From Anaerolineaceae bacterium (GTDB taxonomy: Bacteria; Chloroflexota; Anaerolineae; Aggregatilineales; Phototrophicaceae), in assembly GCA_020634115.1 (NCBI GenBank), contig JACKCH010000010.1, forward strand, positions 930,001-994,000: a DNA stretch of 64,000 nucleotides. Direction: 5' to 3'. Both the position numbers and the translations under genes were made by a program. The first letter of the stretch is position 1; the number at the start of each line of letters is the position of its first letter. Shown here one piece after another: positions 42,964-52,274 of the stretch. A model generated the notes under the pieces. The model searched no databases and was not told where the DNA came from. It saw only the letters and a list, made by a program, of their open reading frames with translations.

Positions 42964-43118
42964 TCAGTCCGACTCACTGTTGAATCCGCCAAGCCGTCTA
43001 CCCGATCACGTAGGGTGGGCGGCTTTTGGGTTGAGTTGGTATGACTGTCAGGGGCAAGCGCCCGCAAATAGGTTACAATAGCGTCACGTAGTCATGAGTA
43101 ACAGAACAGGATACGACG

Positions 43119-45014
43119 ATGACCCGAAAAACACGACAATATGGCACCTGGGCCAGCCCGATTTCCCCGAAGATGCTTTCCGGGACGCTGCGCTTAAACG
43201 ATGTGCAATGGGATGACGCCAGCGGCACGCTGGTCTGGCTGGAAGGGCGGGGCGCTCAGGGCGTGCTAGTGGCCCAAGAGGGGGTACAGGCGCCCTGTGA
43301 CCTGACCAGTGATCTTTCAGTACGGGGACGGGTGGGTTACGGCGGTGGTGATTTCACGGTGTCCGGCGGCGTGGTGTATTTCGCTGGGCCGGGCGGACGG
43401 TTGTACCGGCAGGCGTTAGCCGGTGGTGAGGCCACGCCGATTACCCCGGCGTTTGGCGAAGCTGCCGCGCCGCGTGCCTCCGCCGATGGCAAGTGGCTGG
43501 CCTTTGTTCACACGGTTGACCGGGTAGATGGCCTGGCAGTGGTGGATACTGAGGGTAAATCGTGGCCGCGCAAACTGGCCTACGGGACGGATTTCGTCAT
43601 GCAACCGGCCTGGCATCCTGCCGGAACACATCTCGCTTACATCGCCTGGAATCACCCGGAAATGCCCTGGGATGGCACGGAACTGCGGCTGCTGACCCTG
43701 GAATATGACGGGGATGGTTTCCCCCGGGTGGCCGAAACACAAACCCTGGCGGGCAGTACCACCACTGCGATTTTCCAACCGGAATTCTCCCCGGATGGGC
43801 GCTGGCTGGCGTATGTCAGTGACCAGACCGATCAGAACCAACTTTATCTGTATGATTTGCAAAATGGCACTCATACTCAGGTGACAACTGTGGACGCCGA
43901 TCATGGCGCTCCGGCCTGGATACAGGGAGTCCGCACCTATGGCTGGCGGCGCGATAGCCGGGCGTTGGTTCATATCCGTAATGAGCAAGGGTTCTTCACA
44001 CTCTGGCAGCAGGAAATTCCCACCGGGGCAGCAGCACAGGTGAAAGGCGTGGATGGTTATACCTCGTTGGGGCAAGTCGCCGTTTCCCCATTAGCAAATA
44101 CCGTCGCGGTGATTGCTTCGTCCTCGACCTCGAATGCTCGCATCATTAGCTGCGCCCTGGATGCCGCGCCACACACGGAAGTGATTCACCGCCGTTCTGC
44201 TACCGAGAATATTTCGCCGGAAGGGTTCGCCGCTGCGCAGGCCATCACCTGGAAAGGCCACGATGGGGCGGACGTATACGGCCTGTACTATCCGCCTACC
44301 AATGAGGACTTTCAGGGAACTGGTGCGCCGCCGTTGATTGTGGAAGTACACGGCGGGCCAACCAGCCAGCGTACAACTGCGTTTGCGGGTTATGTGCAGT
44401 TTTTTACATCGCGGGGCTACGCGGTACTTCAGGTCAACTACCGGGGCAGCACAGGCTATGGCAAGGCCTACATGAATATGCTGCGCGGTGCATGGGGCGT
44501 CTATGACGTGGAGGATTCGGCCAGCGGCGCGGCTTACCTGGTGGAGCAAGGGTTGGCGGATGGCGAACGTCTGGTGATTTATGGTGGCAGCGCGGGTGGC
44601 TTCACTGTCCTGCAATCGCTCATAGACAAAGCCGGATTCTACAAAGCGGGAGTCTGCATGTTTGGCGTGAGCAACCAGTTCGCGCTGGCGACGGATACCC
44701 ACAAATTTGAGGAACGATACACTGACTCGCTGCTGGGGCCGCTGCCCGAAGCGGCGGCGCTCTACCGGGAACGCTCACCGCTGTTTCATGCCGAGAAAAT
44801 TGTAGACCCCATCATCGTCTTCCAGGGTGAGGACGATAATGTAGTGCCGCGCAACCAGTCCGATACGATTGTGGAGTCACTGCGGGCGCGGCGTGTGCCG
44901 CACGAATACCATGTTTACCCCGGTGAAGGACACGGATGGCGCAAGCCGGAAACCATCGAACACTTCCATAACACGCTGCTCAAGTTCCTTTCTCAGTACG
45001 TATTGTATAATTGA
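43119..45014 (+). CDS. S9-family peptidase (prolyl oligopeptidase type)
   Basis: A 631-residue cytoplasmic-looking protein with no signal peptide. The N-terminal half (about 25-370) is a beta-propeller with WD40/Tol-like repeats (FSPDGRWLAYVSD). The C-terminal alpha/beta-hydrolase domain carries the triad: Ser in YGGSAGG, Asp in GEDDNVVP, His in GEGHGWRKP. The HGGPTSQ oxyanion segment is also present. It cleaves short peptides or acylated peptides inside the cell, and its position after a peptide-type importer would suit that. The gene ends in front of a strong terminator. Confidence 0.94.
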   Translation: MTRKTRQYGTWASPISPKMLSGTLRLNDVQWDDASGTLVWLEGRGAQGVLVAQEGVQAPCDLTSDLSVRGRVGYGGGDFTVSGGVVYFAGPGGRLYRQALAGGEATPITPAFGEAAAPRASADGKWLAFVHTVDRVDGLAVVDTEGKSWPRKLAYGTDFVMQPAWHPAGTHLAYIAWNHPEMPWDGTELRLLTLEYDGDGFPRVAETQTLAGSTTTAIFQPEFSPDGRWLAYVSDQTDQNQLYLYDLQNGTHTQVTTVDADHGAPAWIQGVRTYGWRRDSRALVHIRNEQGFFTLWQQEIPTGAAAQVKGVDGYTSLGQVAVSPLANTVAVIASSSTSNARIISCALDAAPHTEVIHRRSATENISPEGFAAAQAITWKGHDGADVYGLYYPPTNEDFQGTGAPPLIVEVHGGPTSQRTTAFAGYVQFFTSRGYAVLQVNYRGSTGYGKAYMNMLRGAWGVYDVEDSASGAAYLVEQGLADGERLVIYGGSAGGFTVLQSLIDKAGFYKAGVCMFGVSNQFALATDTHKFEERYTDSLLGPLPEAAALYRERSPLFHAEKIVDPIIVFQGEDDNVVPRNQSDTIVESLRARRVPHEYHVYPGEGHGWRKPETIEHFHNTLLKFLSQYVLYN

Positions 45015-45076
45015 ACATATGTTCTATTTACTGGCTAATAGATTGTCACATTATCTGGTATCCACCCGGTATTGCG

Positions 45077-45110
45077 ATCACCCCCTGAATGTTAGGGGGT
45101 GATTCATTTT
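45077..45110 (+). terminator. Rho-independent terminator after the S9 peptidase gene
   Basis: ATCACCCCCT (45077-45086) and AGGGGGTGAT (45094-45103) form a perfect ten-base stem with a seven-base loop, followed by TCATTTT. It is 62 bases past the stop. The remaining gap to 45306 is A/T-rich with no gene seen. Confidence 0.85.
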
Positions 45111-45306
45111 TATAAAACGTTTATAGTTGTAACAGAATTGATGCGTTATATTCGCATCATGTGGAAGCCTGTTTTGTTGGAATAGATTGGAGTATCTGAA
45201 CTGAATTAGTATTCCACATTACTGACGCTGATAGCCAGTGGTCATCCGACCCTCACCCCATCCTGACGACTGTGCCGGGTAGAGCAGCCCGCGCAGTTTG
45301 GCGAGA

Positions 45307-46461
45307 ATGATGGCAAGAAGCGCAATGTCATTAGAAACGGTAGACCCCCAATTACAGAACCAGAACGTGCCTGTATTATCGGGGACGGCGCGGTTTCTGG
45401 CCGAAAAATTGACTGTTGTTACAAATCCGGTATGGGATGGGCGTATTGTTGCCCTTCATAAACAAGATGTGGATTATGCAACCCCTGAAGAATTGGGGAT
45501 GCCTGAGGAAATTCCGATAGGTCTTCAGATCGAGCGGTTGGGTAAACGACATGGTAGTCATGTCCGGTTTTACCAGGCATGGCAGTTGGGCAAGTCGCGC
45601 CGTAAGGACATGATCGCCTTGTTGATTGCGGTGTTACGTTATGGCACGGAACTGGAGCAGGTGGTTGCCTCCATTTTATTGAGCCGTACCGGAAAGACCG
45701 CCTTGCCAGCGCTTTCGGCCATCGCTAATGATGAAAACCCGTCTGTCCGGCGGCAAGTGGTGTGGATTTTGGGGTTAATCGGTGATCCTGAGAATGTCGA
45801 AATCGCTGAACTCCTGGAAAATGCGCTGCGTGACCCAAGTCCCTATGTGCGTAGCTATGCGGCCACCGCGTTAGGCCATGTATGCTGTCCGCACAGTATT
45901 CCGGCGCTGATTGATGCATTGGCAGATCCTGCTGATAAGGTTGCGTGGTTTGCGGCTTCTGCCTTGGAATCTTTTCGCGAACAGGCTCTCGAACCCCTGG
46001 TTGCGGCGCTCGATGATGAGCGTGAAGCTGTGCGAATTGGCGCGGCACATACTTTGGGGCGTCTGATGTACCCGGAAGCGATTGGGGCACTGAAAAAAGT
46101 GCTGCACGATCCATCTGTCGTTGTAAGCAACGTAGTCCTTGAATCGTTGGGTTGGATTCGTACTGCGGCGGCAGTGAATACCCTGATTAGCTTACTCGGA
46201 GACAAAGACTCCACTGTGCGGCTACAGGTTATCGTCACACTAGGCTGGATTCGGGACAAACGGGCTGTAGAGCCGCTTATCCACCTTATCGCGGATGAAG
46301 ATGAGTGGGTGGCGTATGCCGCTATCTCTGCGCTGCGTGAGATTGGGGATGAGCGGGCGATTGCGCCGCTGGCAAAAGCTGCTCAGGATAGTGCCAACCA
46401 GCGAGTGCAGCGTGCAGCTCGCCATGCGCTAAACACTATGCAGGCCAACCTGAACACATAA
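45307..46461 (+). CDS. HEAT-repeat (PBS-lyase-like) protein
   Basis: About 384 residues. After an N-terminal region (1-100) of unknown type come at least seven HEAT-like units of about 31 residues with the pattern ALxxALxDPSxxVRxxAAxALGxIG (for example ALRDPSPYVRSYAATALGHV and LGDKDSTVRLQVIVTLGWI). Such solenoids are protein-binding scaffolds; no catalytic domain is visible. The start is uncertain between ATG codons at 45307, 45310 and 45325. It is a single-gene unit bounded by terminators on both sides. Confidence 0.82.
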   Translation: MMARSAMSLETVDPQLQNQNVPVLSGTARFLAEKLTVVTNPVWDGRIVALHKQDVDYATPEELGMPEEIPIGLQIERLGKRHGSHVRFYQAWQLGKSRRKDMIALLIAVLRYGTELEQVVASILLSRTGKTALPALSAIANDENPSVRRQVVWILGLIGDPENVEIAELLENALRDPSPYVRSYAATALGHVCCPHSIPALIDALADPADKVAWFAASALESFREQALEPLVAALDDEREAVRIGAAHTLGRLMYPEAIGALKKVLHDPSVVVSNVVLESLGWIRTAAAVNTLISLLGDKDSTVRLQVIVTLGWIRDKRAVEPLIHLIADEDEWVAYAAISALREIGDERAIAPLAKAAQDSANQRVQRAARHALNTMQANLNT

Positions 46462-46490
46462 CAATATCCGCACCGTCTGAGACATGCGTT

Positions 46491-46523
46491 ATGCACCCTT
46501 ATTTGGGGTGCATTTGTTTTTTT
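46491..46523 (+). terminator. Rho-independent terminator after the HEAT-repeat gene
   Basis: ATGCACCC (46491-46498) and GGGTGCAT (46506-46513) form a stem followed by TTGTTTTTTT. It is 29 bases past the stop codon. Confidence 0.85.
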
Positions 46524-46683
46524 ACCTCGTTCGTGCTCATTGTATTCAAACGATTACCCTACTGCCCGCAACCGGCGACTCGCCGCTGTAGGGCTAACGG
46601 TGGATCATGCTGGTCGCAGTGGACGGCATGGGACTCTGGTGGGTTGTCAGCCGCACTTGGCGGTTGAATTAGCGGGAAACAGC

Positions 46684-46709
46684 ATAGGCGCAGTACAAGC
46701 TGCGCCTAT
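46684..46709. repeat. ATAGGCGCAG...CTGCGCCTAT palindrome
   Basis: A perfect ten-base inverted repeat with loop TACAAG between convergent genes, 32 bases from the ftsH stop. It lacks a T-run; it could stop ftsH transcription or be a dispersed palindrome. A copy of GGCGACTCGCC (46574-46584) also occurs in this 279-base gap. Confidence 0.45.
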
Positions 46710-46740
46710 AGGTCGTTCATGATGTGTAGTTTCTTAGAAG

Positions 46741-48723
46741 CTAACTCTGTGCCGCATCCGGCAGCGCCGTTGGGGTTGTGCCAGCAGGTTCCGTTTCCTC
46801 ATCCAACGGCATTCCGATTAGTTCCAGAATTTGGCGTCGATCCAGGATTTCGTCAGTGAGTAGCGCCTGAGCCAGTGCTTCCAGCTTGTCCCGGTTTTCG
46901 CGCAGCAGATTCAGGACGTGTGCGTGAGCATTCTCAATGATGCGCCGCACTTCGGCGTCAATCCGCGAGGCAGTTTCCTCGCTGTACTGCCGTCCCTGTG
47001 CCAGGGAGTAGCCCAGAAATGGCTGGCGCTCATGGTCGCCAAAGTTCAGCGGGCCCATGTCCTCGCTCATGCCAAACTCCGCCACCATCCGCCGCGCCAA
47101 TTCGGTTGCCCGCTGCAAATCATTCGATGCGCCAGTGGTGATGTCCCCAATGACGACTTCTTCCGCCGCCCGTCCACCGAGCAGCATGTGAATCCTTGCC
47201 ATCAGGTATGTACGGGCATAGTTACGCCGGTCATCGCTCGGCAGTTGGGCGGTGACGCCCAGTGCCTGCCCACGCGGAATAATTGTAACTTTCAGCACCT
47301 GATCGCCACCCGGAGTCAGCAGTGCGACCAGCGCATGGCCGGACTCGTGATAGGCCACGACACGCCGTTCTTCCTGATTAGAAAGCGGCGGGCTTTCTGT
47401 CCCCAGGACAATCCGGTCAAAGGCTTCCAGGAAGTGCCGCATGGAAATGCGTCGTGACGACTGCCGGGCTGCGGTGAGCGCGGCTTCGTTCGCCAGATTC
47501 GCTAAATCCGCGCCGGAAAAGCCAATCGTTGCTTTGGCGATTTCATCCAGATTGGCATCTGCTGTCAGCGGCTTGCCACGTGTGTGAATTTTCAGGATGT
47601 CGAGCCGCCCGGCACGATCCGGCAGGCCGACGGTCACCTGGCGGTCAAACCGGCCTGGCCGCAGCAGCGCTGGGTCGAGTACGTCGGGGCGGTTGGTGGC
47701 CGCCATCACGATTACGCTCTCGTTTTGGTCGAAACCATCCATTTCGGCCAACATCTGGTTGAGTGTCTGTTCACGCTCATCATGACCGCCGCCCAAACCA
47801 GCACCACGCTGACGCCCGACCGCGTCCAACTCGTCAATGAACACGATGCTGGGCGCGGCGTCTTTCGCGCGCTTGAACAGGTCGCGCACGCGGGATGCGC
47901 CAACGCCGACGAACATTTCAACAAATTCCGAGGCGGCGATACTGAAGAACGCCACACTTGCTTCCCCTGCCACCGCCCGTGCCATCAGGGTTTTACCGGT
48001 CCCTGGAGGGCCAACCAGCAGAACGCCACGCGGGATGCGTGCTCCCAACGCGATGTATTTATCTGGCTCTTTGAGGAAGTCCACGACCTCCATGAGTTCG
48101 CTCTTTGCGGAGTCCTGCCCAGCCACATCGGTAAACGTCACGCGTGGCTTTTCTACATTGTATTCGCGTGCCTGGGTGCGCCCGAAGCCGAAAATGCCGC
48201 TCATCTGTCCCTGGGTGCGTCGCGCTGACCAGATGAAAAATCCCAGCAGCAGCAGCAGCGGCCCAAAATTCAGCAGAAAGAGCAGAATCGCATTTGTTTC
48301 TACCGGTTGGGCTGTGACGCTGACATTATTGTCGTGCAGTGCCGTCACCAGCGCCGGGTCTTGCACCGGCAGCAGGGTTGTCGAAAAATGATCGGCGGTT
48401 TCTGGTGCTATACCCTGAGCGCGCTCCGCAGAGCCAGCGGGCGGCCAAGTTACCGCCGACTTAAATACCCCGGTTACCTGTGTGTCCTGGATGGTGACTT
48501 CCGTGACGTTGCCAGCATCTACCTGCTGGAAGAAGAAGGAATACGGGATATCAATAGACTGATCGGTCACATTGTTGACCATATCCGGTAGCCGGATAAA
48601 GAACAACCAGGCAATGATGAGCACCCACGCCAATGGCCACACCCAGCGCGGGATGCGGAATTGGGGCGGGGGTTCAGGATTCTTGCCCGGTTTTTCATCA
48701 TTTGGTTTTTGCGGATATTGCAT
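46741..48723 (-). CDS. ftsH: ATP-dependent zinc metalloprotease FtsH
   Basis: A 660-residue membrane protease. TM1 (about 28-46) and TM2 (about 146-166) flank an extracytoplasmic domain of about 100 residues. The AAA domain has Walker A GPPGTGKT (238-245), Walker B IVFIDELDAVGRQRG and the second region of homology (NRPDVLDPALLRPGRFDR). The M41 peptidase has the zinc motif HESGH and a later acidic ligand region. It degrades damaged or regulatory membrane and cytosolic proteins. AGGATAGG precedes the ATG. It is monocistronic. Confidence 0.97.
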   Translation of the reverse strand: MQYPQKPNDEKPGKNPEPPPQFRIPRWVWPLAWVLIIAWLFFIRLPDMVNNVTDQSIDIPYSFFFQQVDAGNVTEVTIQDTQVTGVFKSAVTWPPAGSAERAQGIAPETADHFSTTLLPVQDPALVTALHDNNVSVTAQPVETNAILLFLLNFGPLLLLLGFFIWSARRTQGQMSGIFGFGRTQAREYNVEKPRVTFTDVAGQDSAKSELMEVVDFLKEPDKYIALGARIPRGVLLVGPPGTGKTLMARAVAGEASVAFFSIAASEFVEMFVGVGASRVRDLFKRAKDAAPSIVFIDELDAVGRQRGAGLGGGHDEREQTLNQMLAEMDGFDQNESVIVMAATNRPDVLDPALLRPGRFDRQVTVGLPDRAGRLDILKIHTRGKPLTADANLDEIAKATIGFSGADLANLANEAALTAARQSSRRISMRHFLEAFDRIVLGTESPPLSNQEERRVVAYHESGHALVALLTPGGDQVLKVTIIPRGQALGVTAQLPSDDRRNYARTYLMARIHMLLGGRAAEEVVIGDITTGASNDLQRATELARRMVAEFGMSEDMGPLNFGDHERQPFLGYSLAQGRQYSEETASRIDAEVRRIIENAHAHVLNLLRENRDKLEALAQALLTDEILDRRQILELIGMPLDEETEPAGTTPTALPDAAQS

Positions 48724-49050
48724 TGGCCTATCCTGGTTTGCTATGAGGGGTTAAAATCGAGTTCGTTTTTGCTCAGCGCCTATCATACCACTTTTCCCAT
48801 TAGAGGGATATATAATATGCGGATTAGAAGGCCATGAGTCGGTATCGGGAAGATCGTGGCAACCGGCCTGGAATGCAGGTCTTTTCCTCATCAGCAGGTA
48901 ACGCCACATGCCGCCCTCTGCGAGTCCGGAATACTGGAATGACTACAGGTTGACCGATTTTCTGCGACGATACACTGGCTATCTTAACCAATGGCAGAGT
49001 GATTGAATACTGGGTATACTGTTTCATCATCTTTTTTGGAACTTATCTTT
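48724..49050. other. Intergenic region between divergent ftsH and nucleoside ABC operon
   Basis: 327 bases with no supported gene. A TATAAT box (48811-48816) inside an A/T-rich stretch could belong to a plus-strand promoter for the ABC operon, but no convincing -35 box stands at the right distance. Confidence 0.4.
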
Positions 49051-50256
49051 ATGAAAACGCAGGACATCTTACAAAACATTTTTAACCGCTTGCTGGATAT
49101 GGTGCCGACCCTGTTGGCGCTGGTTCTGGCTTTTTTAGTCGCCTCGATTTTGCTTGTGGCGATGGGGGCAGACCCCGGTGCAGCGATCAATTCGATGTTG
49201 CAAGGGGCGTTTGGCACCGAAAACGCCACTGCCGAAACCCTGGTTAAAGCCACTCCGATTCTGTTTGTTGCTATCGGTATCGCCATTGCATTTCGCGGCG
49301 GTGTCATCAACATTGGTGGCGAAGGGCAGATGATCGCTGGTGCGTTAGCCGGGATAACGACCACGCTGGTGCTGAAAGATGCGGCGGGACTCGTGACCAT
49401 TCCTCTATCACTGATTATGGGCTTCCTGGCTGGGGCGTTTTACGGGGGGATCGCCGGGTTTTTGCGGGCGTATTTCGGCGTGAACGAAATCCTCAGCACA
49501 ATCATGCTCAACCAGGTTGCTGTACAGCTGATGAACTACCTGCTCAACAATCCGCTGCTCGATCCGGCAGAGATTGGTACCAATCACATCCCAAAAACCG
49601 CCCGTATTCTGGCTGATCAGCAGCTTCCTCGGTTGGTGATTAACATACCGGAATTTATGACCCCGCTTTTCGGCCACGTGGATCTGTTTGCGCGAACTCG
49701 TTTACATACCGGCATTATCATTGCTGTGGTGCTGGCAATCCTGACATATGTGCTGCTGTGGCGTACCACGATCGGCTATCGCATTCGTGCGGTGGGTCAG
49801 AATGAACGGGCGGCACGCTACGCCGGGATCAACGTCAAGCGCCAGATGATGCTGTCCCTGGTGCTGGCGGGCGGTTTTGCCGGGCTGGCCGGGGTGGTGC
49901 AGGTGCTGGGTTTACAGTACCGTCTGCAAACCGATGGCTCTCCCGCTGGGTTCACTGCGAGCGCCGGGTTTAATGGTATTGTGGCGGCGCTATTTGGCGG
50001 TCTGAATCCGATTGGCGCGATACCAGCTTCGGCCTTTTTCGGCGGGCTGCTGGTGGGCGCACAGAAAATGCAGCGCGATCTAGGTGTCCCGGCGGCGCTC
50101 ATCACCGCCATTAATGGCCTAATCGTGGTATTCGTCGTCAGCAGCCAGATTTTCACACAGCGGCGGCAGCGGCGGCGGGCCAGCATCGCGGTAGCGGAGG
50201 TGGAAGCACCAGCAGAACGCGCGGAAGTCCCAACGCCAGCGGAGGAAATAGTATGA
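49051..50256 (+). CDS. Nucleoside-type ABC transporter permease 1 (BMP/Nup family)
   Basis: ATG 49051 (MKTQDILQ) starts just before the first TM helix; the longer frame from 49003 has no ribosome-binding site. The 401-residue permease has about nine TM segments and the family stretches FRGGVINIGGEGQM, GVNEILSTIMLNQVA and GYRIRAVGQNERAARYAGI, as in NupP/YufP-type permeases of the branched-chain superfamily. A charged Glu/Ala/Pro tail ends the protein. It overlaps the next permease gene by four bases. Confidence 0.93.
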   Translation: MKTQDILQNIFNRLLDMVPTLLALVLAFLVASILLVAMGADPGAAINSMLQGAFGTENATAETLVKATPILFVAIGIAIAFRGGVINIGGEGQMIAGALAGITTTLVLKDAAGLVTIPLSLIMGFLAGAFYGGIAGFLRAYFGVNEILSTIMLNQVAVQLMNYLLNNPLLDPAEIGTNHIPKTARILADQQLPRLVINIPEFMTPLFGHVDLFARTRLHTGIIIAVVLAILTYVLLWRTTIGYRIRAVGQNERAARYAGINVKRQMMLSLVLAGGFAGLAGVVQVLGLQYRLQTDGSPAGFTASAGFNGIVAALFGGLNPIGAIPASAFFGGLLVGAQKMQRDLGVPAALITAINGLIVVFVVSSQIFTQRRQRRRASIAVAEVEAPAERAEVPTPAEEIV

Positions 50257-51176
50257 ACGAAATTCTCACTCCTAGCGTATTCGCGGCGGCAATCCGACTG
50301 GCGACACCGTACATCTTCGCGGGACTGGGCGAGACTTTTGGTCAGCGCAGCGGCGTGCTGAACCTGGGCGTGGATGGCATGATGCTGATGGGCGCATTTA
50401 CCGGATTTTACGCCGTGTATTTGACTAGCAACTTGCTCCTGGGGGTGCTGGTCGCCATGGTCACTGGCCTGGTGATGGGGCTGGCGATGGCCTTTATCAG
50501 CGTCACACTCAAAGCCGAGCAGGGCATTAGCGGCATCGGTGTCTACCTGTTCGGGTTGGGCATGAGTGAACTGCTTTTTCAGAAGCTCATCGGTACGCCT
50601 AAGTCCATTGAAGGCTTTACGGCGATCTATATTCCGGGTTTATCCGATATTCAGTTCCTGGGCATCGGGGAGATTTTCTTCCGGCATAACCTGTTGGTAT
50701 ATGTGGCCTTCGCGCTTGTGCCGATTTCGGCCTATGTGCTAAACCGCACGCCGCTCGGCCTGATGATTCGCGCCGTCGGTCAGAACCCGCAGGCTGCTGA
50801 TGCGATGGGTATCAGCGTCACCCGTGTCCGGTACTTCACCGTCACCTTTGGCGGGATGATGGCCGGGTTGGCTGGGGCGTCGCTCTCGATTGCGCTGCTG
50901 AAAGTGTTTCAGCAAAACCTGACTTCCGGACTGGGCTTTATCGCGGTTGCCCTGGTGTATTTTGGCGGGTGGCGGCCTTTCGGCATCCTGGCCGGGGCGA
51001 TGCTGTTCAGTTTTGTGAATGCCCTGCAATTGCAGATCAGCGGCATTGGGATTGATATTCCCGCTGAGTTTGCGGTGATGGCGCCGTATGTCATCACCAT
51101 CATTACCCTGGTGTTTGCTTCCAAACGGACGGAGAAGCCGACTGCGCTGACCAAACCGTTTGAAAGAGGCGAATAA
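50253..51176 (+). CDS. Nucleoside-type ABC transporter permease 2 (BMP/Nup family)
   Basis: A 307-residue permease starting within the previous stop (ATGA). It has GETFGQRSGVLNLGVDGMML, TLKAEQGISGIGVYLFGLGM and LGLMIRAVGQNPQAADAMGI, the pattern of the NupQ/YufQ-type partner. About eight TM helices are visible. It forms the channel with permease 1. Confidence 0.94.
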   Translation: MNEILTPSVFAAAIRLATPYIFAGLGETFGQRSGVLNLGVDGMMLMGAFTGFYAVYLTSNLLLGVLVAMVTGLVMGLAMAFISVTLKAEQGISGIGVYLFGLGMSELLFQKLIGTPKSIEGFTAIYIPGLSDIQFLGIGEIFFRHNLLVYVAFALVPISAYVLNRTPLGLMIRAVGQNPQAADAMGISVTRVRYFTVTFGGMMAGLAGASLSIALLKVFQQNLTSGLGFIAVALVYFGGWRPFGILAGAMLFSFVNALQLQISGIGIDIPAEFAVMAPYVITIITLVFASKRTEKPTALTKPFERGE

Positions 51177-51205
51177 AAATCTGAGCCATTTATAAGGAGT
51201 CGTCA

Positions 51206-52111
51206 ATGCTTAAGAAAGTGCAGTTTGTATTGCTCGTCGTGGCCGTTTTGCTCATGGCCGTCACCGTGACTCAGGCGCAGGACGATGTGTTCCGTGTCGC
51301 CGCTGTCGCCCCCAGTGCCACCAATGACCTCGCCTTTAGCCAGAGCATGTTTGATGCCCCGACCATGATTAAGGAAGAAATGGGCGCGGATAAGTTTGAC
51401 TTCGTTTTCCAGGATGGCACGTTTGTGGTAGATGATGCGGCGGTTGCGCTGCGTGAATGGGCGTCGTCGGGTGACTATGACCTGATTATTGCGCACGGCT
51501 CGCAGTATGGTGCGATTATTGAAGAACTCGCGCCGGAGTTCCCCGATGTCTCCTTCGCCTGGGGTACAGACGTGAACACCTTTGGCCTGGATAACGTGTT
51601 TGCCTACACCGCTGCCGCTGAAGAGGGTGGATTCGTCAACGGCGCACTGGCGGCCTATATGACCAACAGTGGCAAGATTGGCGTCGTTGGCCCGATTGAA
51701 GTGGGCGATGCCAAGCTGTACGTGGATGGGTTCGTGGCTGGTGTGGCTGCTGTCAATCCTGATGTGGAAGTATTTGTGACCTATATTCAGTCCTTCAGTG
51801 ATGTGCCGCTGGCGACAGAAGCCGCCAATACCCACATCGCCAATGGCGCGGACATCCTGACTGGCACGGCACAGATGGTCGTTGGTCCGATCGCGGTCGC
51901 ACAGGAACAGGGTGCGCTGTGGTTCGGCACGCAGTCCAGCCAGGCTGACCTTTCCGGCAGTGTTGGCGTGATGTTCCAGGTCTATCGCTGGGACGTGATT
52001 CTCAAGGACATGATCGCCTCCATTCAGGGCGGCACGCTCGGTGGCGAAGCCTACACCCTGACGCTGGCGAACGGTGGTCTGGTGATGGAACAAGGGCAGT
52101 ACGGTAAGTAA
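51206..52111 (+). CDS. BMP/PnrA-type substrate-binding protein
   Basis: A 301-residue exported protein with signal peptide (about 1-24, cleavage near TQAQDD) and no lipobox Cys. It shows the BMP-family order: SATNDLAFSQSMFDA, DYDLIIAHGSQYGAIIEELA, the FVNGALAAYMTNSGKIGVVGP region, and GADILTGTAQMV. Members bind purine nucleosides. AAGGAG precedes the ATG. It lies 29 bases after permease 2 and feeds that complex. Confidence 0.93.
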   Translation: MLKKVQFVLLVVAVLLMAVTVTQAQDDVFRVAAVAPSATNDLAFSQSMFDAPTMIKEEMGADKFDFVFQDGTFVVDDAAVALREWASSGDYDLIIAHGSQYGAIIEELAPEFPDVSFAWGTDVNTFGLDNVFAYTAAAEEGGFVNGALAAYMTNSGKIGVVGPIEVGDAKLYVDGFVAGVAAVNPDVEVFVTYIQSFSDVPLATEAANTHIANGADILTGTAQMVVGPIAVAQEQGALWFGTQSSQADLSGSVGVMFQVYRWDVILKDMIASIQGGTLGGEAYTLTLANGGLVMEQGQYGK

Positions 52112-52169
52112 CATCAATAAGTCAATACCTCATCCCTCGCGCGATTGAGGATAAGAATATGCGGGTTGT

Positions 52170-52193
52170 AGGGGCGCACCACCGTGCGCCCCT
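52170..52193. repeat. AGGGGCGCAC...GTGCGCCCCT palindrome
   Basis: A perfect ten-base inverted repeat with loop CACC, preceded by TTGT, between the BMP gene and the ATPase gene of the same operon. It belongs with the palindromes at 23949 and 24076. It might lower expression of the downstream ATPase relative to the binding protein. Confidence 0.55.
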
Positions 52194-52274
52194 GTCAGAA
52201 ACACCGTTGCGAAGGTCTTACCGGCATCGGGCAGGGTGAGGTTTCAATCAATAGAATTCTTTTGGAAACGCATT

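Noticed and set aside
42964..43118. Sigma-70 promoter before the S9 peptidase gene
   Set aside because: A TACAAT box is present near 43074, but no -35 box at 16-18 bases; not reported as a feature.
51203..52117. 304-codon minus-strand open frame
   Set aside because: Antisense to the BMP binding-protein gene and without recognisable domains.
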